From Clarkia xantiana subsp. parviflora (lineage: Eukaryota > Streptophyta > Magnoliopsida > Myrtales > Onagraceae): a stretch of 64,000 bases of DNA. This document shows positions 57,534-64,000 of the stretch, one piece after another; position 1 is the stretch's first letter, and each line of letters starts with the position of its first letter. Position numbers and translations under genes: made by a program. The DNA is taken from assembly GCA_036873135.1 (NCBI GenBank), contig JAPTYO010000018.1:6005503-6069502 (forward strand). The letters run 5' to 3'. Below the pieces are notes generated by a model that did not search any database, had not been told where the DNA came from, and saw nothing but the letters and a program-made list of their open reading frames with translations.

Positions 57534-58577
57534 ACTTAAGGTATAGGTCTTCATTATGTCCGCATCCCTAAGAGGATATGTATAGTTTGAGTGTACATGA
57601 AGCTATCCTATCAAGGAATGTATCTTCATGGCGTATGGACCCTTAAGAGCGATGTACATACTTTGTAGATGTGTGGGGTTGTCCTCTAACAAGAGCACTT
57701 CCGCCACGATGGGGTGATCAGTCCCACCTAAGTGCCGCCTCCTAGTTTGTATGCTGGGAATGACTTTGAACATGGGGTTTAAACTTGCAAGGAGGATGTC
57801 GCAGCATGCCTTTTGATAGTAAATCTTGGTGTTTATCCATGATATTGCTTATTGTTGACACCTTTGGAATAGTCGTCATTTTGATAGTAGACCTTGGTGT
57901 TTTTCCAAGATATTGCATGTATTTGACGTCTTTGGAATAGCCGTCACTTTGAGTAGAGAATTTTTATAAGTACCTTTTTGTAGATAATCCGCAAGTTGTC
58001 ATTGCGACATATAAGTTGACTGTGCACATAGCGCGATGGCTTTGTGTTGCCGGCACTTAAGGTATAGGTCTTCATTATGCCCGCATCCTTAAGAGGATAT
58101 GTATAGTTTAAGTGTACATGAAGCTATCCTATCAAGGAATGTATCTTCATGGCGTATGGACCCTTAAAAGGGATGTACATACTTTGTAGATGTGTGGGGT
58201 TGTCGTCTAACAAGAGGACTTCCGCCACGATGGGGTGATCAGTCCCACCTAAGTGCCGCATCCTAGTTTGTATGCAGGGAATGGCTTTGAACATGGGGTT
58301 TGCCCTTCCAAGGAGGATGTCGCAGCATGCCTTTTGATAGTAAATCTTGGTGTTTATCCAAGATATTTCTTATTGTTGACGCCTTTGGAATAGTCGTCAT
58401 TTTGATAGTAGACCTTGGTGTTTTTCCAAGATATTGCATGTATTTGACGTCTTTGGAATAGCCGTAACTTTGAGTAGAGAATTTTTATAAGTCCCTTTTT
58501 GTAGATAATCCGCAAGTTGTCATTGCGACATATAAGTTGACTGTGCACATAGCGCGATGGCTTTGTGTTGCCGGCAC
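57534..58577. repeat. 521-bp tandem duplication in LARD-2
   Basis: 57534-58054 recurs at 58055-58577 with scattered point differences (first bases ACTTAAGGTATAGGTCTTCA, last GTGTTGCCGGCAC). It is non-coding. Confidence 0.93.
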
Positions 58578-60674
58578 CTTCTTGAGATAGACGCCATTTT
58601 GGATGGAGAAAATAAACTTCCTTGTTGGTGTAGATAATAGGTATGTCAGAGTTGTATGCCATAAGTACCTCCTTGAACATAGTGCTTAGCTTGTAATATT
58701 GAAGTAGATATTATGCGCATAGGTTACTACTTGGCGCAATTCCAATGTAGTAATCAAGTATGTACCTACGAACAGGGTTGCGCTTTGTCAGATAGTTGCA
58801 ATGTTTGCAAGTTTGTAAAAACATGGAGTTATGAATTTTCTTTTAACTAATGCATATAATAAATAGAGTAAAGGAATCTGATACGAGGATCCCTTCGTTG
58901 TGCACGAAACTTCCCTTAGTGCAGATGTGATAGGTGCGGACGCAACAGGTGCTCACATGTCGGGAGCGGAGCTTTTCAAGTACCACCCATTGTATGTGTT
59001 TGTGAATATGTACGTACAAAGAGAGATTATGCATTGCTACATGCATCCTTTAGTCGATACGCGTCGATGCTTCCTTAGTATGATGCACATACGTATATAT
59101 GATCGTCGATTGGTATTGTTTCCAAGGGAAGAGCTGATGTTTGAGTAGAATATTCGCTGAGATGTCGCGAGTTATAATTAACTTGGAGACTTGTTGTGAT
59201 GATGCAAATGATATATACGTGACCATTACTTGGCTTAGATGCCTAAGTAGAATGTCCATAGATAGGGAATTCCAGAGATTATTTCATACAGCTCCTCCTA
59301 GTGTTGTTCTCTAGATAAGGTGTGTCATTGAGACATCTCTTGGATGTACATATAGCCTGTCTCAAATTAGTCGCAATACTTTGAGATATATATTGGTTAG
59401 GGAATAGAATGGAGTTATAAATCTCCTCATATGGCTCTATCGCCTGCAATGCCAATATGACTGGATCAGACTATTCGCGACTAGTCTGTTCCGTTCAGCT
59501 TGGATTTTGTTTTGACTAAATCAGGCTATCCTCAGTAGATGTCCTACTCGAGTGGTCTGCTTTATTCATAGTAGTGCTGTTGTGAAGTTGTTACCTCATA
59601 CCTGAGTTTACCTTTGGCAATAACGCATGTTACCTGGACCTTGTTTAAGTAGGAGAGATCGCCTTTTGAGGGCGATGCTTGGTATAGGATGTTGAAGTTG
59701 TATTCATCGTTGGTGCATTTTCTTAGAGGAGCGGTAATGTGTTTTCTTGCAATGATTCGCTTTTTCACTTCGGTGGAATGCCAAGCACTTGTCAGCTTGG
59801 TGCCCCCCAAGTCGCTTGGTAGTCTTATTGTTGTTTCTTTATATAATATAATGATTGTATCCTGTACGGGGGTTGTTGTGTCCTGTATACGGGGGTTCAG
59901 CAAGATGCCCCCGCTCTTGCGTCGAGTGTTAAGGGTATCTCTTGGTGGCTGTCATGCAGTCGTGCTCATTCTTGAGGAAGACTTGCAAGTTCGCTCATCT
60001 CTCTTCTTGCATTTTGATGCAAGTTTGTTTGTTGCTAGGAGTGGGTAAGAGTAATCCTTCCCTTCTCAGATGCGTGTCGCGTTGTTGAATATAGTGTGTA
60101 CGCCTTGCGTTGTATGGTTCATGTGTTCACTTCCAAGGGGCCTGAGTTTACTTGATGTGTTTCTTTATACACTTGTGACTCTTCACGGAGTTGTGTCTGT
60201 GTGACGATTGTGCACATGGTTGAGAGATGTTAATCTGGTGGAATCCTCCTATTCTCCTTTGTTGTGGCCGAAGATGATGTTTTGCTGTCAGCGTACGTTT
60301 TGAGTAGTACGACCCTTCTTGTGTGCTTGACAAGGGTAAACTTGCTGGATGTTGGAAATAATTCTCTAACTCTTCTCACGTGATGAGTATGGCACAGGCG
60401 TGCGTATGACATAGGAGTCCCTCCTGAATTCCTATCTTCCGCAATGGTAGTGGCGTTGTCACTTGAGTAGTGTCCATCGTATGGATGTAATCAGCATATG
60501 CCCCCATTGTAGATTTCGGGAAAATCCGGTGTTTTGTGTGGATGCGTCGGGAGCGATCACTTCGAGTGCGGACGCGTCAGGCATGGACACGACGGATGCA
60601 GACACGTCTGGCATGCTACAATTTCCTTCTCCCGGTATTGAGGCTATTCTTGATTATCGAGTGGCGGAGCTCTC
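58578..60674. other. LARD-2 internal sequence without recognised genes
   Basis: Only short open frames occur. A phrase GTCGGGAGCG..GCGGACGC recurs near 58930-58970 and 60545-60615. I see no conserved domain. Confidence 0.5.
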
Positions 60675-61891
60675 TTATACCCATGACTTGGGTTTGCTGT
60701 AAGGATGCAAATGCGCGTGCTTGCCAGGTATTGATTTTGGGACACCGCAAGTTGGGGCTACGTGTGCTTTGGAACTGTACGCATGGTTGATGACAGTACT
60801 TTGGAAATGCGCATGTCTGTGCACTTCAGTGTTGCTTGATTGATAGATTAGTATGGATGTGTCTTGATGGCTTGTGTCTCGGGATATTGCTCTTGTCTCC
60901 TCGGTTTGTCCGTTGTTTGGAGGCGGAGCTGGTGGTGGCGGGGCATATCCTTGGTTCCTTTGCATCTTACGGAATGCAAGCAGCTCTTCGAGCGAGGCCA
61001 TCATGGTAGGAGTGACAGGTGGTGGCGGGTTGACACCTTCGTATTGGGGGACTCCTTCTTCTGGCATCCCGTAAGGAAACTCTTCATTGATGTGCTTCTT
61101 AGGCTCAAATCCCAGCGGGGGTGTAACGTGCTTTGCATTGTGGACTCCTTGGTCGTACTGTTGGCAACAGTAGCACTTCTTGTTGGCATGAAGAAGGCAT
61201 TGGATGTGGCAACAGACATGTGGGAGGATCCAAGTTGACTTCTTGTCGGCTTCTGCGTGGTTATGACCAAGGCGTCGTGGTGCACAATGTGCTCTTTGTC
61301 CTTTGATGAGAAACCAATGACATCTTTTATGGCGGCATCCCTCAGGACGACATCCTTTATGTCGACATACTTCATGTCAGCATACTTCATGTCGGCATAC
61401 TTCATGATAGCGCCATGGGACTTGTGGACTGTCTTTGCAACGTACCCTTCTTACTTGTATGACTTCTCGCCTCTAGCATCATAGTCTCCATGGATCACAT
61501 GTACGTTTGCCATCTTTTCCGAATGGGATGCAATGTACGTCGTATTCTGGACTTCAAGGCCATGCTGTGCGGAAGGCACACTGCTTGTTGGCATGGAGGA
61601 TGCAGTGGACATGTCTTTATGCATGTGCGAAAGATCCTGCTGACTTGTTGTCGGCTTCTGCTTGTTGGCTGCGGTTTTCATCCAATGAACATGATTTCTT
61701 CTTTCTTCTGGTGGACTGATGTCATCAGGAAGAGGTTGATTGCGTGCCATAGCTTGTTGCTGCACTTCGTTATCTGGCATCCCGTATGGGAACTCTTCAT
61801 TCATCTCCGTCCTTCGCTCGAACTCGTGCACTGGTGCATTGTTATGAACTTCGGGACCGTGCTGTGCGGAAGACACATTTGCGGTTGGCAC
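60675..61891 (-). pseudogene. LARD-2: possible gag-leader coding remnant
   Basis: Minus-strand frames 61891-61451, 61405-61001 and 61067-60675 look partly coding: EEFPYGMPDNEV recurs as a decayed copy, and LEELLAFRKMQRNQG followed by a Pro-rich stretch resembles the N-terminal part of a gypsy gag. The DNA behind it is triplicated with divergence (about 61077-61260, 61520-61680, 61790-61980; each contains GTCGGCTTC.GC). A short 15-18 bp repeat at 61345-61405 encodes MKYAD repetitions. Function and frame are uncertain. Confidence 0.35.
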
Positions 61892-62035
61892 GGATTAGGC
61901 GGTAGATTCTGCATCTGGAATGTAAGAAGGTCCTGGTTGGCTTCTCGTCGGCTTCGGCTTGCTTGCCCCCGCCTTCTTCGTACGTCTGCCTGTCATAGCT
62001 AGCGGTATGGAACGACTTCTTGCTCGAATCACGCT

Positions 62036-62046
62036 GACGGCGCCAA
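62036..62046 (-). promoter_or_regulatory. Primer binding site of LARD-2
   Basis: Reading out of the 5' LTR on the minus strand gives C then TTGGCGCCGTC. TGGCGCCGT-type sites are common in plant Ty3/gypsy elements (recall), which suggests a gypsy partner. Confidence 0.65.
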
Positions 62047-62047
62047 G

Positions 62048-63042
62048 TGTTGAGGTCGTTTCCACCTAGGACACCTCGGGTTGTTCTCTTCGGGCGGATT
62101 GGATGTGCACATAGGTACGAACTCCTATCAGCACGTCGCAATCGTCTGTCCCCGGATCCGGCTCTGGTCTCAACTTCTCACGCGTCGGGTCCTGCAAAAT
62201 GGGCAATTAGGGGTGAAATCGGACCGGTAGAACCGGTTTTTAGCTTGTTTCGGTCGGGTATCTAAATTTTCGGTCCCGTTTTTTTCTTTAAAAAAATGCG
62301 ACCAAAAAACCGTTTGAGGAAAAATAAACCGTCCATTAGTAGTACGGTTTTTTCGGTTCAGTTTTCGGTTTAAACCGAAAATACAATATTAGCAATTACC
62401 ATTATAAATGCTTGTCATTTTCATGGACTATATCAAATCAAAATGATAAATTAATTCCATTATTATAATTAAATAAATTATAAAATAAAATTAGAAAGAA
62501 TAATCTTCATAAGCGCCTCTTTTACAATTTATATTAACCTAATTAATTAATATTACCTAATATAACATATATTATATATATTTAATTAACATAACGATCG
62601 GTTCGGTCCCCACGGTCCTCAAAGTTCAAAATCCGAACCGGTCCGAAAATCCGAACTAGAGAAAAAAAATCCGACCAAAAACCAAACCGAATATTTCAGA
62701 TTCGGTTTTTTCGGTCCGGACCGGTTCGGTTTTCACCGATTTTTCGGACCAACCGGATTTTGGTTTCACCCCTATGGGCAATAACCAGCATAGAGAGGGG
62801 GGGGGGGTGGTGCTGGTTGAGCCCTCTCCGATGCTTAAGTCACAATCTAGAGAGAGAAAGTATGTAGAGAGAGGTCAGAGCCAAAAAGCCAAATTGAGAG
62901 AGTTGTCCAAAATGGGAGGCCTAGGTCCCTATTTATAGAAAATCAAAGAACCGTGCCCGGTTTTATACGGTTTGACGCCGGTTTAAAGGAAAAGATGTAC
63001 CGTCGTCAAGGTTGGCTATGTGCGCACTGACTTCTCATACTT
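62048..63042 (-). repeat. 5' LTR of LARD-2, with MITE insertion
   Basis: Same start TGTTGAGGTCG as the 3' copy. The match breaks after TGGGCAAT (62207) and resumes at 62775 with the same eight bases. Confidence 0.87.
62208..62774. mobile_element. hAT-type MITE (TSD TGGGCAAT)
   Basis: 567 bp with perfect 11-bp TIRs TAGGGGTGAAA/TTTCACCCCTA and an 8-bp duplication TGGGCAAT (62200-62207, 62775-62782). The empty site is preserved in the other LTR at about 55500. 8-bp TSDs and TA.GGG ends fit hAT. The core is AT-rich and both flanks are rich in CGGTTCGG/CCGAACCG. No transposase is encoded. Confidence 0.95.
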
Positions 63043-63284
63043 AGAAAAAATAGGGGTAAGCGCGCAGTGCTAGTTGGTAGTCCAGACCATGTCGACGTCT
63101 GACATGGTCCGGATTGCCTTAAGGCAATCCGGAAGTCCCGGTCCGGGTGCTCCGCGCATCCGGACCGTTTTGACCCGGGGTGACCGTGGTAAAATCCGTT
63201 TGTGGTTCTGACGTGTTTGCGAAGTCCAAAACATAATTGCGAACTCGAATTGGACAGATATCCATCAGTCCGATTTTAAATTTA
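63043..63284. other. Unassigned segment with strong palindromes
   Basis: Lies between LARD-2 and recognisable copia leader. 63085-63109 has 9-bp arms GACCATGTC/GACATGGTC; 63109-63132 is a perfect 24-bp palindrome centred on TTAA. I could not place the segment in either neighbouring element. Confidence 0.6.
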
Positions 63285-64000
63285 AAAACTGGTTCGGTTC
63301 GAATAGGTCCAAGAAAATAGAGTTCGACTCGGTTCAACACTCAAAACCGGTTCGGTTAGATCCACTTAATTAAGCCGGTCCGACCCGATCCGAATAGGTC
63401 AAACCGATTGAGAAAATCCGGTTCGGTTTTATTTCGTCCCGGTTTAACATATTGGACCGGCCCAATAATTAAAATTTAAAAGGTTGGGCCAAAATGTTTA
63501 CTTGTGGCCCAAGTAGGTTTTTAAATCCATTAAAAAAATATTAAACTTAACCACCAAGTAACATTAACTATTTAAAATAGTTTCCAATATTAAAATATAT
63601 ACATATATATTTCGACACTAACAAACATATATATATTTATTGCTAAGATTATATCTTTAAGATTAAATAAATCAACAATATATATATATATTTGTAAATT
63701 TCGGCATAATATATAATATATATATTTTATTTATTGTCAATATCTTTAATAGGGAAACAAATAACTGACAATATATTTTCTCAATCTTTTAGGTAAATAA
63801 ATCTATCAATAATATCATTAACCCTATTTAAATATTTAGATATATTGATAGTTATATATTTCTATATATTTTAATGTGAATCTATCATAATGTTCCTAAT
63901 TATAGATATATTGTTACCCTAATTAAAAATTAAAATATGGTAAACAATATAATTTAAAAATCTGGCCGAAATTTATCTCTTGGTGACTAAGAAATTTAAA
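63285..64000 (-). mobile_element. Copia element 3: leader, PBS-proximal part
   Basis: Homologous to about 4255-4830 of element 2: CGGTTCGG-rich tract, ACTTGTGG.CAAGTA, CCAAGTAACA and GGCCGAAATTT landmarks in the same order. By comparison about 300 bp remain before the primer site and 5' LTR, outside the window. Confidence 0.82.

Larger units (their letters stand above)
55346..63042 (-). mobile_element. Second non-autonomous LTR element (LARD-2)
   Basis: LTRs at 55346-55766 (3') and 62048-63042 (5', containing a MITE) are both about 421 bp once the MITE is removed, with roughly 20 differences. The primer site TTGGCGCCGTC on the minus strand at 62036-62046 resembles that of plant gypsy elements. 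The internal 6.3 kb shows no RT, integrase or protease. Some minus-strand frames near the 5' end (61067-60675, 61891-61451) are Pro/Gln/His-rich and contain LEELLAFRKMQRN, possibly a worn gag leader. No matching TSD is seen. Confidence 0.82.
24221..64000 (-). mobile_element. Minus-strand Ty1/copia element 3, disrupted by nested insertions
   Basis: The 3' LTR is at 24221-24820. RT/RNase H, a decayed pol middle and gag follow to 29850. Gag resumes at 54161-54255 and the leader runs from 54256 to 55345 and from about 63285 to the window end. The primer site and 5' LTR must lie beyond 64000. Nearly 40 kb of window therefore belongs to one insertion site, most of it younger elements. The order of damage is set by nesting: solo LTR (29851-54160) with a Mutator-like element inside it, and a second LTR element (55346-63042). 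Confidence 0.88.

Overview
This window is repeat-dense nuclear DNA of a flowering plant, most likely a eudicot. The evidence is Ty1/copia and Tat-type Ty3/gypsy retrotransposons, a Mutator-like DNA transposon carrying spliced genes (GT..AG introns), a small hAT-like element, AT-rich spacers and no bacterial-style operons. I see no ordinary host gene, tRNA or rRNA. Nearly everything is a transposable element (TE) or a piece of one, with many nested insertions whose target-site duplications (TSDs) can still be read.

Layout. 1-3098: 3' half of a plus-strand copia element (RT/RNase H, 3' LTR) that abuts 3099-6443, the leader and 5' LTR of a related minus-strand copia. That LTR holds a gypsy solo LTR (5445-6150, TSD AGGGA). 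6444-9010: antisense-ORF (aORF) and tandem-repeat remnant of a Tat-type gypsy element. 10252-15068: 3' half of a minus-strand Tat-type gypsy (LTR, aORF with its own promoter and intron, tandem repeats, integrase), ending in a 38-bp patch copied from sequence found about 2.6 kb away. 17107-22439: structurally complete, young copia element (TSD TTATT) with a frameshifted pol. 22785-about 23820: LTR fragment.

24221-64000 (and beyond) is one minus-strand copia element torn apart by later insertions. Its gag is split by a solo LTR (29851-54160, TSD GAAGC). That LTR is split by a 22.8-kb Mutator-like element (31276-54036, 9-bp TSD TTTAAATTC, TIRs of 627-662 bp). That element is split by a non-autonomous LTR element in a tandem LTR-internal-LTR-internal-LTR array (32302-44319, one TSD GTAAT). 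The copia leader further right is split by a second non-autonomous LTR element (55346-63042), one LTR of which holds a 567-bp hAT-type MITE (62208-62774, TSD TGGGCAAT).

The most interesting object is the Mutator-like element. It encodes a MURA-type transposase (minus strand, one nonsense codon) and, convergent to it, a plant mobile domain (PMD) protein whose promoter and first coding exon appear to lie inside the left TIR. Both TIRs carry a chain of long, nearly perfect palindromes whose order differs between the two ends. The LTR array sits in the first intron of the PMD gene and inflates it to about 14 kb.

Domain and family names come from reading the translations by eye; no database search was run.
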